Below are positions 51,927-61,256 of a stretch of 64,000 nt of DNA, in pieces (position 1 is the stretch's first letter; each line of letters begins with the position of its first letter). The position numbers and the translations under genes are program-made. This stretch comes from Kosakonia sp. H02 (GTDB lineage: Bacteria > Pseudomonadota > Gammaproteobacteria > Enterobacterales > Enterobacteriaceae). The stretch spans positions 3,410,001-3,474,000 of the forward strand of contig CP131915.1 in the NCBI GenBank assembly GCA_030704225.1, in the 5' to 3' direction. The notes beneath the pieces were generated by a model that did not search any database, had not been told where the DNA came from, and saw only the letters and a program-made list of their open reading frames with translations.

Positions 51927-54900
51927 TTACTTAACCCAGGCATTTCTCCAGGTCTCCAGCAACGCCCCTTCCAGCATCCAGTTATTGTTGATTGTTTCTC
52001 TTAACTTATCTCCGAGAATGGAGAGCGCATCCGGATTATTGATATGATCTTTAATCGCTTTAACCCAAGCTGAGAATTCATTTTTCACTAACGTTACAGG
52101 AAGACCGCACCGATATGGTTCTATGTCTGTGCATATAATAGGAATACCGCAGACACCTAACTCCAGTAAACGTAAGTTACTTTTACAGACATTAAATTGA
52201 TTAATTTCGAGTGGAACAAGCGCCAGGTCAAGGTCAAGACTTGCAAGTTTTTCAGGGTATACCTCGATTGGTACCCCTTTGTGAAATTCACAATCCAAAC
52301 CCTGAGGCTGCATTCCCATAAATACCCATTGCACATCGTTTTCAAACATTTTCATCAAGGGTTTGAGAATGGATAAATCCCCGGTATGAGTCGCCCCGCC
52401 AGCCCAACCGACACGTATTTTTTGACCAACCCGGCGACGAGATTTTAAGTTACCCCATATTTCGCGAGGTAGCCCGTTAGGCGCGACAACTATGGCGTCG
52501 GAAAAACGAAAGAACTCCTCAGCAAGTGCAGGGGTAGAAACCACTATTCGATCTGCCAACTGGCAATCTTTGCGAATGTCTTTAATGATATCCTGCTTAA
52601 TAAAACGTCTAACTGCACTGCGCACGGGGATATTTGGCACATAGTCGTCATAATCAAGAATGATATTTGCATTGGAGAATTTCTTAATCCTTTCAATATA
52701 AGGTGCTAATCCTCTACGCGTTCCCGGTTGTATGAGTATGGTATCAGGCTTAAATTCCGTAATATCTGGAAGCTTAAGTAAAAGATCGCTCGTACCACCG
52801 TCAATGAAGAGTTCGTTGGTCAGTGCATTGAAAGGATGAATAATTCGATAGTAACCGCAGCCTTGTCTGTCAACGTTATTGGCGATAACTACAGGAAGTG
52901 GTTTTCCTGGCAGGTTATGATGCACTGTCGCCAGGTATGGAGATAACTCAAACCCTGGAGAATGTCGACTTAAGTTACGGTTATAAGCCGGATCCGAATG
53001 CAGTGAAGGAAGCCATTGTTCATAAAAACGCTCTTGCAAGCCTGCATCACTCTGACGGCTACTCGCAAAACCGATATTCAGACATACCAATCTGACGGAG
53101 GGAACAAAAACATGACAATATCCGTTTTGTATTAGGCGCAAAGCTAAATCCACTTCGCTAAAACCTGTAGTAAATTCATCTGCATTAAATCCAGATATGG
53201 CAACAAATACGTCTTTACGAATGGATAAACACTCGTGCGTCAACGCACTCATATTATTTGCTACCTGCAAGCGATTTAAATAACCAGCGGCAGCAGTAGA
53301 TTCACCTTCGAAGATCCTACCAGTATTACCATTCATCCCCAAAACCAGACCGGCACCCACAACCTGGGCATCCTGGTTAATAATTTTCGGCCCAACCAAT
53401 CCGACCTCAGGGCGAGTAAAATAACCCGCAAGCGTACTAAGCCAGTCGGGCTCCACGATTAACATGTCTGGGTTTAAAAATACGAGAATATCGCCGCTGC
53501 TCTCATAAGCTGCCATATTATTCATGCCCGGCCAGCTATAACTCCCCTGCCAGCTGCATACTTTAATCTGCGATATGCTTAAATCAGCCAGCTGTTGTAA
53601 ATAACCTTTAACTTCAGGTAACAAATCATCATAGCTAACGACAATAATCTCGAAAGGAATTCCTGTGGTGAGTTCTAGCAGTTTTTCTACACAGCCACTT
53701 AACGCCTTCACGTCATTATTAGCGATGATGATGATTGAGGCACTGGCCGTTTCAAAACCCGTATATTTAATATTCAGCCATGAATTGTTATTAATAAAAA
53801 TCGTGTCGATATGTGCTGCCACATTCAGGTTAGTAAGATGTTGACCAACTAACTTTTTGAAATGATGGGAATTATCTTTTGTTAACCATGCCAGGCTGGA
53901 TACATTTGTACGGAAACAGATTTTCTGTAGATGCTCAATCACAGCAAGTCCCTGCTGTTCAATCAGTTTGAAGAACATCGAGACAGCGAAAAACTCACCA
54001 TAAGTATTAACAGATGCACTTTCTTCGATTAACGTCGCGGTATCAAATGCGAGCATCTTGCCTACATAGGGGTAGCTTCTTAATAAATCAATATTGATGT
54101 CTGGTTTTAATATAGGGTGTGTTTTACCTTCCCCCCCAAAAACCTCTTCGTCAAAATAATACGCTTTTGCTTGAGGTTTCAGCGCCTTAGCTTCGGCTAT
54201 AGCCAGTAAAGTGTGCGGGAAAACCATATCTCCCGCATGCACAAACAAAACAATGGAAGAATTGAGTACAGAAATAATATCGTTAAGGTTTGCGTCAAAA
54301 CGGCTGTGTTCAGAGCCATTGATCGCTTCAACATACTGCTGACCTGCAACATCGCCGCTGAGCAACCAGACTTTGTTAGCCTTGTATTTCTGCTCTTCAA
54401 TGCTCGCCAATGTCACGTCAATATCAATCGCCTCGTCTTGGCGGTAAATAATAACGTCTATAGGGATTAAAGCGTCATTTTCCTTCAGGATGTATTCCAC
54501 AGCATCAAGACGTTTTTCACCATCCTGGATCGAGCTAAACCATTTGCTGTACGACCATGCAGGATCGACCAACTTCCTGAATTTTTTATTATGGAGGTCT
54601 ATTTCACGGAATGCCGTTTCGCTGAACTGGAAAAATGAGGCTTCATCTTCTAAATCAATCAACGCAGAGAGTTTATTGTTTAAGCTCCAGCGACTGGCAA
54701 ACTCGTTACGATTATTCACAACGAAACTGCGAGCATCTACATAGCCAGAGAGTATTTCGTTACAAATAGCGTCACCACTGCGTTTCTTATTTGTCGCGCG
54801 ACCAGAGAAATTATGGTAATGAGATTTTTCCAGATTATCGGCAGTAAGGTAACCATCGCCTCCATATAGATCATAAATATAGACAGGAACGCCAGCGACT

Positions 54901-55598
54901 AAAGAATACTGTACTGATTTACCAATAGTGATGACTAAATCATATTCACTGATCAATTCAGGTGTGACTCTAACCTGCTTATTGTTACCCCCGATGAGCA
55001 TACAGTCTACCCCTTCAGCAGTGAGTAGTTTGACTGCCTCATCAAGTTCGGGTGGGCGGTGATTGGAAATAAACAGTGCTTTTTTCAGTTCAGAAGAAGG
55101 ATTAGCAGCCTTAGCGGTGATATAGCGATCAGGCACAGGATTGTCAAGCAGCGCAATCTTATCCGGATCAATTCCCCTTTCTTTCAGCGCGTCGCTACAT
55201 TCATGGGATACGGCTAAGATACGATAAGCCATCTCATTTTCAGGAATGCCCGGTACAGGTAATTCCATGTCCGCAAAGGACGACATATGGTTGAAGATAA
55301 AGCGGGTACGTATGCCCTCCTCAAAAATATGACTACGTAACCACGCATTCATTACATTATGTTGCAACCAGACGATATCGTAATCACCCTCGAATGGATA
55401 GTTATCATCATTGGTCAGCAACAACCTCTCCTGGTGTTCCAGTTGCAAGAATAACTGCTCAACATCACCGCCAATGAGATGAGTAAAAACACCAACATCC
55501 CATCCATGCTCCAGAAAAAACTGTACGGCTTCCAGCGTGACTAGCTCGCTTCCCTGAAGTTTCTCTAAGTGGTTGGTTGTGATTAATATCCGGGGCAT
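51927..55598 (-). CDS. Multidomain glycosyltransferase, possible flagellin-modification enzyme
   Basis: 1223 residues, no signal peptide or membrane segment. Four modules are visible. Residues 1-330: GT-B-like (WLQHNVMNAW, DLVITIGKSVQYSL, AGVPVYIYDLYGGDGY). About 385-600: degenerate GT-A-like (IPIDVIIYRQDEAI, VLFVHAGDMVFP, AYYFDEEVFGG). About 625-860: GT2 (ASIIIIANNDVKALSGC, ILVFLNPDMLIVEPDW with NPD at the metal site, TGFSEVDLALRL). About 905-1223: GT4-like (RVGWAGGATHTGDL, NLRLLELGVCGIPII). Base composition is clearly more AT-rich than the neighbours, a sign of transfer. It lies between fliA and the remnant of fliC on the same strand, the usual place of flagellin-modification genes in enterobacteria, so flagellin is the probable acceptor. 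Substrate is unproven; an O-antigen role is less likely from the context. Confidence 0.8.
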   Translation of the reverse strand: MPRILITTNHLEKLQGSELVTLEAVQFFLEHGWDVGVFTHLIGGDVEQLFLQLEHQERLLLTNDDNYPFEGDYDIVWLQHNVMNAWLRSHIFEEGIRTRFIFNHMSSFADMELPVPGIPENEMAYRILAVSHECSDALKERGIDPDKIALLDNPVPDRYITAKAANPSSELKKALFISNHRPPELDEAVKLLTAEGVDCMLIGGNNKQVRVTPELISEYDLVITIGKSVQYSLVAGVPVYIYDLYGGDGYLTADNLEKSHYHNFSGRATNKKRSGDAICNEILSGYVDARSFVVNNRNEFASRWSLNNKLSALIDLEDEASFFQFSETAFREIDLHNKKFRKLVDPAWSYSKWFSSIQDGEKRLDAVEYILKENDALIPIDVIIYRQDEAIDIDVTLASIEEQKYKANKVWLLSGDVAGQQYVEAINGSEHSRFDANLNDIISVLNSSIVLFVHAGDMVFPHTLLAIAEAKALKPQAKAYYFDEEVFGGEGKTHPILKPDINIDLLRSYPYVGKMLAFDTATLIEESASVNTYGEFFAVSMFFKLIEQQGLAVIEHLQKICFRTNVSSLAWLTKDNSHHFKKLVGQHLTNLNVAAHIDTIFINNNSWLNIKYTGFETASASIIIIANNDVKALSGCVEKLLELTTGIPFEIIVVSYDDLLPEVKGYLQQLADLSISQIKVCSWQGSYSWPGMNNMAAYESSGDILVFLNPDMLIVEPDWLSTLAGYFTRPEVGLVGPKIINQDAQVVGAGLVLGMNGNTGRIFEGESTAAAGYLNRLQVANNMSALTHECLSIRKDVFVAISGFNADEFTTGFSEVDLALRLIQNGYCHVFVPSVRLVCLNIGFASSRQSDAGLQERFYEQWLPSLHSDPAYNRNLSRHSPGFELSPYLATVHHNLPGKPLPVVIANNVDRQGCGYYRIIHPFNALTNELFIDGGTSDLLLKLPDITEFKPDTILIQPGTRRGLAPYIERIKKFSNANIILDYDDYVPNIPVRSAVRRFIKQDIIKDIRKDCQLADRIVVSTPALAEEFFRFSDAIVVAPNGLPREIWGNLKSRRRVGQKIRVGWAGGATHTGDLSILKPLMKMFENDVQWVFMGMQPQGLDCEFHKGVPIEVYPEKLASLDLDLALVPLEINQFNVCKSNLRLLELGVCGIPIICTDIEPYRCGLPVTLVKNEFSAWVKAIKDHINNPDALSILGDKLRETINNNWMLEGALLETWRNAWVK

Positions 55599-55769
55599 AT
55601 TTTTTCCGTTGGCTGAGTAAGAGGTACCGCAGATAGCACGTCAACAAACTGCGTAAAATTCAAATTTACCTGATAACGCCAAATTCAAATTCGAAAAATC
55701 AGCTATAAAAAGTGGGTATTCCTGCGGATTACATCAGGTGGCAGGTGATTCGCTTCCTGGGCATAGATA

Positions 55770-55800
55770 AAAAAAAGCGCCGACAGACGGCGCTTTTTTA
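55770..55800 (-). terminator. Terminator downstream of the fliC remnant
   Basis: GCGCCG-ACAGA-CGGCGC flanked by A8 and T7, a strong hairpin 16 bp beyond the fliC stop. It would separate fliC from the glycosyltransferase. Confidence 0.9.
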
Positions 55801-55815
55801 TTACGAACTTTACGA

Positions 55816-55878
55816 TTAACGCAGCAGGGACAGCATGGTCTGCGGAACCTGGTTGGCCTGAGCCAGCAGTTCGTAGCC
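55816..55878 (-). pseudogene. fliC: 3' remnant of a flagellin gene
   Basis: The minus strand reads LLAQANQVPQTMLSLLR and stop, the conserved flagellin C-terminus (AQANQVPQNVLSLLR in E. coli). Upstream codons GGC TAC GAA also read in frame as G-Y-E, but GGCTACGAAC is at the same time tRNA-Arg sequence, so the breakpoint falls within this shared 10 bp. Beyond it there is no flagellin. Position after fliA and the glycosyltransferase is that of fliC. At most 20 of about 400-500 codons are present. Confidence 0.9.
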
Positions 55879-55908
55879 GAGTACTCTATCCAGCTGAGCT
55901 ACGGATGC
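55869..55908 (-). pseudogene. argV: 5' 40 nt of a tRNA-Arg (ACG) gene, truncated at the anticodon loop
   Basis: From 55908 the minus strand reads GCATCCGTAGCTCAGCTGG and continues through ATAGAGTACTCGGCTACGAAC, the 5' half of the E. coli-type tRNA-Arg-ACG. The next base should be C of the anticodon stem but is T, and flagellin sequence follows. It lies 4 bp from serV, the normal place of argV. The 3' half, the other arg copies and the CCA end are absent, so it cannot give a functional tRNA. Confidence 0.92.
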
Positions 55909-55912
55909 AAAA

Positions 55913-56005
55913 TGGCGGTGAGGCGGGGATTCGAACCCCGGATGCAGCTTTTGACCGCATACTCCCTTAGCAGGGGAGCGCCTTCAGCCTCTCGGCCACC
56001 TCACC
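55913..56005 (-). tRNA. serV: tRNA-Ser (GCU)
   Basis: 93 nt with long variable arm, acceptor GGTGAGG/CCTCACC, anticodon GCT in CTCCCCTGCTAAGGGAG, encoded CCA (ends GCCA). Downstream of csrA, as in E. coli. Confidence 0.97.
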
Positions 56006-56343
56006 ACACGCCTCTTACGAGTGCTTCGAAGAACTTATTGAGAGCTCATCGTCGCTGCGTGGCGCACATATTACTTTCTGAGACTTATAAGTCAAACAAT
56101 TTTTCCCACCCCTGAATCGTTTGCACACTTCGCAGACAATTAGCCTGCAAAAAGGCCAAAAAGGATGTTTTATCAGCAGAATTTCCGCCGTTTCGCTGAT
56201 GAAAAGCATTGCGTAAATGGCAGCAAAAAAGGGCTCACAGAGAAAGAAATGCAGTGAATTTGAAATAAAAAGTCAACGTACGCGAAGGAGGATCTGGGAG
56301 AGTGGTTGCGTCTCGCCGGACAGCCGCGAGACGCATAATGGCA
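56006..56343. other. csrA-serV intergenic region
   Basis: 338 bp with the serV promoter and the csrA 3' end. A 9-bp hairpin TGCGTCTCG/CGAGACGCA (56307-56335) follows csrA without a T-tract. A GC-rich discriminator-like stretch precedes serV. No ORF with family support was found. Confidence 0.5.
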
Positions 56344-56529
56344 TTAGTAATTGGACTGCTGGGATTTCTCAGCCTGGATACGCTGGTAGATCTCTTCACG
56401 GTGAACTGATACTTCTTTAGGAGCGTTTACGCCAATGCGTACCTGGTTACCCTTTACCCCTAATACAGTCACAGTGACCTCATCCCCAATCATGAGGGTT
56501 TCACCAACTCGACGAGTCAGAATCAGCAT
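56344..56529 (-). CDS. csrA: CsrA, carbon storage regulator
   Basis: 61 residues, identical in length to E. coli: MLILTRRVGETLMIGDEV, RNA-contact residues in the first strand (LTRR) and in VHREEIYQRIQ. Dimer that binds GGA motifs in leaders, repressing glycogen genes and stabilising flhDC mRNA. AGGAG lies before the ATG, so it may bind its own leader. The regulators of its antagonist RNAs (UvrY, SdiA) are also in this window. Confidence 0.99.
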   Translation of the reverse strand: MLILTRRVGETLMIGDEVTVTVLGVKGNQVRIGVNAPKEVSVHREEIYQRIQAEKSQQSNY

Positions 56530-56725
56530 TCTTTGCTCCTTGAAAGATTAAAAGAGTCGGGTCTCTCTGTATCCCGGCATTATCCGTCATACAACGCTAA
56601 AAAGTAAGCGATGACAAACTCGTAAAGTGTAAGCAGTCACGGCATTACATTCTGCTAGACGTAAGTTTAGCCGATATACACAACTTCAACCTGACTTTCT
56701 CGTTACCAATAGCGTAGTGGCAACA

Positions 56726-56751
56726 AAGCCATAACCGCAAGGTTATGGCTT
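56726..56751 (-). terminator. Probable terminator after alaS
   Basis: AAGCCATAACC-GCAA-GGTTATGGCTT, perfect 11-bp stem, minus strand followed by TGTTGCC. In the alaS-csrA spacer. Confidence 0.65.
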
Positions 56752-56768
56752 GTGCATTCGCTTTGTAA

Positions 56769-59399
56769 TTATGACAGTTTAGCGCTTACCCAATCTTTAA
56801 CACTGGCGAGAGCAGCAGGAAGTGCGGCTGCATCGGTACCACCGGCTTGTGCCATATCCGGGCGTCCACCACCTTTGCCCCCAACCTGCTGGGCGACCAT
56901 TCCTACCAGTTCCCCTGCTTTCACACGGTCAGTCACATCCTTAGAGACGCCCGCGATAAGAGAAACTTTACCTTCGACTACGGTGGCAAGAACGATAACC
57001 GAAGCACCCAGTTGGTTCTTCAGATCATCCACCATAGTACGCAGCATCTTCGGCTCGACGCCTTCCAGCTCGCTCACCAGCAGTTTCACGCCGCTGATAT
57101 CAATCGCTTTACCGGACAGGTTTGCGCTTTCTTGCGCTGCCGCCTGTGCTTTAAGCTGCTGCAACTCTTTTTCCAACTGCCGGGTACGTTCGATAACGGT
57201 ACGCACTTTATCGCCAAGGTTCTGGCTGTCGCCCTTCAGCAGTTGTGCAATATCCTGCAACTGATCGTTCTGCGCATGCAGGCTGGCAATCGCTCCTTCG
57301 CCGGTAACAGCTTCGATACGACGTACGCCTGCCGCCGTGCCGGATTCAGACACAATGCGGAACAGACCAATATCGCCGGTGCGGGAAGCATGTGTGCCGC
57401 CGCAGAGCTCAGTCGAGAAATCACCCATGCGCAGCACGCGCACGCGATCTTCATATTTCTCGCCAAACAGCGCCATTGCGCCATTCGCTTTCGCCGCTTC
57501 CAGATCCATGATGTTGGTTTCGATTGGCAAGTTACGGCGAATTTGCGCGTTCACCAGATCTTCTACCGCACGGATTTCCGATGGCTTCATGGCTTCAAAA
57601 TGGGAGAAGTCAAAGCGCAGCGCCTTGTCATTCACCAGCGAGCCTTTCTGCGCCACATGCGTACCGAGCACGCTACGCAGCGCAGCATGCATCAGGTGCG
57701 TTGCAGAGTGGTTCAGGCGAATACGGGCGCGACGCGCTTCGTCGACTTCCGCTTTCACACCCTCGCCCACTTTCAGGGAACCGGCGCTCAATTTACCGAT
57801 ATGACCAATCGCCTGGCCATATTTCTGCGTATCCTGCACGGCGAAGGTAAAACCGTTACCTTTCAGTTCACCTTTATCACCCACCTGGCCGCCAGATTCT
57901 GCATAGAATGGCGTTTCGTCGAGAACAACCACCGCATCCTGACCCGCAGCAATGGCGTCAACCGGTTTGCCATCGACAAACAGTGCGGTCACTTTGCCGT
58001 TCAGTTCAAGATGGTCATAACCTTTGAATTCTGACGCACCGTCAACGCGGATCATCGCGTTATAGTCTGCGCCGAACCCGCTGGATTCACGCGCGCGACG
58101 GCGCTGCTCTTCCATGGCGGCTTCGAAGCCCACTTCGTCAACTTTCAGATTACGCTCGCGGCAAACGTCAGCGGTCAGATCCACCGGGAAACCGTAGGTG
58201 TCATACAGGCGGAAAGCCGTTTCGCCATCCAGCGTGTCGCCTTTCAGTTTTGCCAGTTCTTCATCCAGCAGTGCCAGGCCGCGCTCCAGCGTACGGGCAA
58301 ACTGCTCTTCTTCTGTTTTCAGAACCTGTTCAACCTGCGCTTGTTGACGTTGCAGATCTTCACCAGCGGAACCCATCACTTCAATCAACGGCCCAACCAG
58401 CTTATAGAAGAAGGTGTCTTTTGCGCCCAGCATATTGCCGTGACGAATTGCGCGGCGAATGATACGACGCAGCACATAGCCACGGTTTTCGTTCGATGGA
58501 ATAACACCATCAGCGATCAGGAACGCACAAGAACGAATATGGTCGGCGATAACGCGCAGGGATTTGTTGCTCAAATCCGTCGCACCAGTCACCTTCGCTA
58601 CCGCCTGAATCAGTTTGGTGAACAGGTCGATTTCATAGTTAGAGTTCACATGTTGCAGCACGGCCGCAACACGTTCCAGACCCATACCGGTATCCACGGA
58701 CGGCTTCGGCAGCGGCTCCATAGTGCCATCGGCCTGGCGGTTAAACTGCATAAAGACGATATTCCAGATTTCGATATAGCGATCGCCGTCTTCTTCCGCG
58801 CTACCCGGAGGGCCGCCCCAGATATGGTCGCCGTGATCGTAGAAAATCTCGGTGCACGGGCCGCACGGGCCGGTATCACCCATCTGCCAGAAGTTGTCAG
58901 ATGCATATGGTGCGCCTTTGTTATCACCGATGCGAATAATACGTTCGCGCGGGATACCCACTTCTTTTTCCCAAATTTCGTAGGCTTCATCGTCCGTTTC
59001 GTACACCGTCACCCACAGACGCTCTTTCGGCAGGTTGAACCAGTTTTCACCGGTCAGCAGTTCCCATGCGAACTGAATAGCATCATGTTTGAAGTAGTCG
59101 CCGAAGCTGAAGTTGCCCAGCATCTCAAAAAAGGTGTGATGACGCGCGGTGTAACCGACGTTTTCCAGGTCGTTGTGTTTACCACCAGCACGAACGCAGC
59201 GTTGTGCAGTAGTCGCGCGGGAATAATTACGTTTGTCGAGCCCAAGAAACACATCCTTGAACTGGTTCATCCCGGCGTTAGTAAACAGCAGAGTCGGGTC
59301 GTTATTCGGTACCAGGGAGCTGCTGGCAACTACCTGGTGTCCCTTGCTATGGAAAAAATCGAGAAACGCCTGACGGATCTCAGCGGTGCTCTTGCTCAT
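56769..59399 (-). CDS. alaS: Alanyl-tRNA synthetase
   Basis: 876 residues, as in E. coli. Class II aminoacylation domain (RHHTFFEMLGNFSFGDY, GMGLERVAAVLQ), editing domain with HSATHLMHAALR and CGGTHASRTGDIG zinc/editing residues, and C-terminal oligomerisation part with GGKGGGRPDMAQAGG. Charges tRNA-Ala and clears mischarged Ser/Gly. Confidence 0.99.
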   Translation of the reverse strand: MSKSTAEIRQAFLDFFHSKGHQVVASSSLVPNNDPTLLFTNAGMNQFKDVFLGLDKRNYSRATTAQRCVRAGGKHNDLENVGYTARHHTFFEMLGNFSFGDYFKHDAIQFAWELLTGENWFNLPKERLWVTVYETDDEAYEIWEKEVGIPRERIIRIGDNKGAPYASDNFWQMGDTGPCGPCTEIFYDHGDHIWGGPPGSAEEDGDRYIEIWNIVFMQFNRQADGTMEPLPKPSVDTGMGLERVAAVLQHVNSNYEIDLFTKLIQAVAKVTGATDLSNKSLRVIADHIRSCAFLIADGVIPSNENRGYVLRRIIRRAIRHGNMLGAKDTFFYKLVGPLIEVMGSAGEDLQRQQAQVEQVLKTEEEQFARTLERGLALLDEELAKLKGDTLDGETAFRLYDTYGFPVDLTADVCRERNLKVDEVGFEAAMEEQRRRARESSGFGADYNAMIRVDGASEFKGYDHLELNGKVTALFVDGKPVDAIAAGQDAVVVLDETPFYAESGGQVGDKGELKGNGFTFAVQDTQKYGQAIGHIGKLSAGSLKVGEGVKAEVDEARRARIRLNHSATHLMHAALRSVLGTHVAQKGSLVNDKALRFDFSHFEAMKPSEIRAVEDLVNAQIRRNLPIETNIMDLEAAKANGAMALFGEKYEDRVRVLRMGDFSTELCGGTHASRTGDIGLFRIVSESGTAAGVRRIEAVTGEGAIASLHAQNDQLQDIAQLLKGDSQNLGDKVRTVIERTRQLEKELQQLKAQAAAQESANLSGKAIDISGVKLLVSELEGVEPKMLRTMVDDLKNQLGASVIVLATVVEGKVSLIAGVSKDVTDRVKAGELVGMVAQQVGGKGGGRPDMAQAGGTDAAALPAALASVKDWVSAKLS

Positions 59400-59528
59400 A
59401 ATTATCCTGAAATCAAGCTAACGAAATGTGGTAACTGGCCGTCGCCATTACATAACAGACGCACCAGCTACTGGAAAAAGTGGGAATAAGATAAGTTTTC
59501 TTTAGTGCGAAGTAAAACCCCTATGCGC

Positions 59529-60029
59529 TCAGTCGGCAAAATTTCGCCATATATCCTGAATATCGTCCTGCATAAAGCCGCGATAGAGTAAAAAGCGTTG
59601 CACTTTGACTTTGGCCGCAAACTCTGTCGGAAGCGGTTCGCCATATTTGCGTAGCGCCTGTTCGCGAGCATTGGCGACCCAGTCGATTTCACAATCGCGC
59701 ATGGCATTTTCACTGATCTCGCGGGTGATCCCTTTTTGATTCAATTCCTGGCGGATACGCGCCGGACCATAACCTTTGCGCGCACGGCTGGCGATAAACT
59801 GGCGAACAAATCGTGTATCGTCGAGGAAGTTATGCTCCAGGCACCACGCCACGACCTGCTCGATCTCTTCCGGCGTGGCGTCTACTGCTTCCGGTCCGTT
59901 TTTCGTTATTACCGGCGCGGTGAGCTTACGCCGAAACTCTTGTTCACTGTGATCGCGCATCGCCAGAATGCGCATCGCCCGATCGCGTAAGCGGGCAACG
60001 GCTGAGCGGCGGGAAGAGTCATCAGACAT
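59529..60029 (-). CDS. recX: RecX, RecA regulator
   Basis: 166 residues of the helical-repeat RecX family (LRDRAMRILAMRDHSEQEFRRKL is in three-helix repeats; RKGYGPARIRQELNQKG). Caps and limits RecA filament growth. It follows recA on the same strand with a 68-bp gap holding the recA terminator, so low-level read-through expression is expected. Confidence 0.96.
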   Translation of the reverse strand: MSDDSSRRSAVARLRDRAMRILAMRDHSEQEFRRKLTAPVITKNGPEAVDATPEEIEQVVAWCLEHNFLDDTRFVRQFIASRARKGYGPARIRQELNQKGITREISENAMRDCEIDWVANAREQALRKYGEPLPTEFAAKVKVQRFLLYRGFMQDDIQDIWRNFAD

Positions 60030-60049
60030 AGCAAGATCCTGTAACCGTA

Positions 60050-60080
60050 GAAAACAAAAAGGGCTGCATCAGCAGCCCTT
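60050..60080 (-). terminator. Terminator between recA and recX
   Basis: AAGGGCTGC-ATCA-GCAGCCCTT; on the minus strand it is followed by TTTGTTTTC. Partial termination sets the recA:recX ratio in E. coli. Confidence 0.88.
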
Positions 60081-60097
60081 GATTGCGGTTCAGATTA

Positions 60098-61162
60098 TCA
60101 AAAATCTTCGTTGGTTTCTTCAACGTCCGCGCCCTTGTCATCAACCGTGAATTCCGCTGTGGAATTCTGGTTGCTGAGCAGGATTTCGCGCAGTTTTTTC
60201 TCAATCTCTTTCGCCGCCGCCGGGTTTTCTTTCAGCCAGGTCGTCGCGTTAGCTTTACCCTGACCGATTTTGTCGCCGTTGTAGCTATACCAGGCACCCG
60301 CTTTTTCAATCAGCTTCTCTTTCACGCCCAGGTCAACCAGCTCGCCGTAGAAGTTGATACCTTCGCCGTAGAGGATCTGGAATTCAGCCTGTTTGAACGG
60401 CGCAGCGATTTTGTTTTTCACCACTTTCACGCGGGTTTCGCTGCCGACCACAACATCGCCCTCTTTCACCGCGCCAATACGACGGATATCCAGACGTACC
60501 GAGGCGTAGAATTTCAGCGCGTTACCACCGGTGGTGGTTTCCGGGTTACCGAACATCACGCCAATTTTCATACGGATCTGGTTGATGAAGATAAGCAGCG
60601 TGTTGGACTGCTTCAGGTTACCGGCCAGCTTACGCATCGCCTGGCTCATCATACGTGCCGCGAGGCCCATGTGAGAATCACCGATTTCGCCTTCGATTTC
60701 CGCTTTCGGCGTCAGTGCCGCAACGGAGTCGACAACCAGCACGTCAACCGCACCGGAGCGCGCCAGCGCATCACAGATTTCCAGCGCCTGCTCACCGGTA
60801 TCCGGCTGAGAGCAGAGCAGGTTATCGATATCAACGCCGAGTTTACGGGCATAAACCGGATCCAGCGCGTGTTCCGCATCGATAAATGCACAGGTTTTGC
60901 CTTCGCGCTGTGCGGCGGCGATAACCTGCAAAGTCAACGTGGTTTTACCGGACGATTCCGGTCCGTAGATTTCGACGATACGGCCCATCGGCAGACCGCC
61001 CGCGCCCAGCGCGATATCCAGAGAGAGTGAGCCGGTAGAAATGGTTTCTACATCCATGGAGCGGTCTTCACCCAGACGCATGATAGAGCCTTTACCGAAT
61101 TGCTTTTCGATCTGACCCAGTGCAGCTGCAAGCGCCTTTTGTTTGTTTTCGTCGATAGCCAT
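60098..61162 (-). CDS. recA: RecA recombinase
   Basis: 354 residues from the ATG at 61162 (MAIDENKQKALAAALGQIEK), with AGGAG upstream; five extra codons are not supported. Walker A GPESSGKTT, loops L1 (GEIGDSHMGLAARMMSQA) and L2 (NPETTTGGNALKFYAS), acidic C-terminal tail ending ETNEDF. Strand exchange and LexA co-protease. Controlled by a perfect SOS box. Confidence 0.99.
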   Translation of the reverse strand: MAIDENKQKALAAALGQIEKQFGKGSIMRLGEDRSMDVETISTGSLSLDIALGAGGLPMGRIVEIYGPESSGKTTLTLQVIAAAQREGKTCAFIDAEHALDPVYARKLGVDIDNLLCSQPDTGEQALEICDALARSGAVDVLVVDSVAALTPKAEIEGEIGDSHMGLAARMMSQAMRKLAGNLKQSNTLLIFINQIRMKIGVMFGNPETTTGGNALKFYASVRLDIRRIGAVKEGDVVVGSETRVKVVKNKIAAPFKQAEFQILYGEGINFYGELVDLGVKEKLIEKAGAWYSYNGDKIGQGKANATTWLKENPAAAKEIEKKLREILLSNQNSTAEFTVDDKGADVEETNEDF

Positions 61163-61228
61163 TATTACTCCTGTCATGCAGAGTGAAGCGCATTACGCCC
61201 CGTGGTGAATAACTGTTCTGTTGCCGCA

Positions 61229-61256
61229 ATTATACTGTATAGTCATACAGTATCAA
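61229..61256 (-). promoter_or_regulatory. recA promoter with LexA (SOS) box
   Basis: TACTGTATGACTATACAGTA (61233-61252) is a full CTGT-N8-ACAG operator. TTGATA (61251-61256) and TATAAT (61229-61234) with a 16-bp spacer flank it, so LexA covers the promoter. Confidence 0.97.

Noticed and set aside
55869..55908. tRNA-Arg half as an attachment site of an integrated element
   Set aside because: Integration into tRNA genes normally restores the 3' half and leaves an integrase gene nearby. Here the 3' half is replaced by flagellin sequence and no integrase is present.
58341..59489. 382-codon open frame antisense to alaS
   Set aside because: Shadow of alaS with typical His/Thr/Arg-rich composition.
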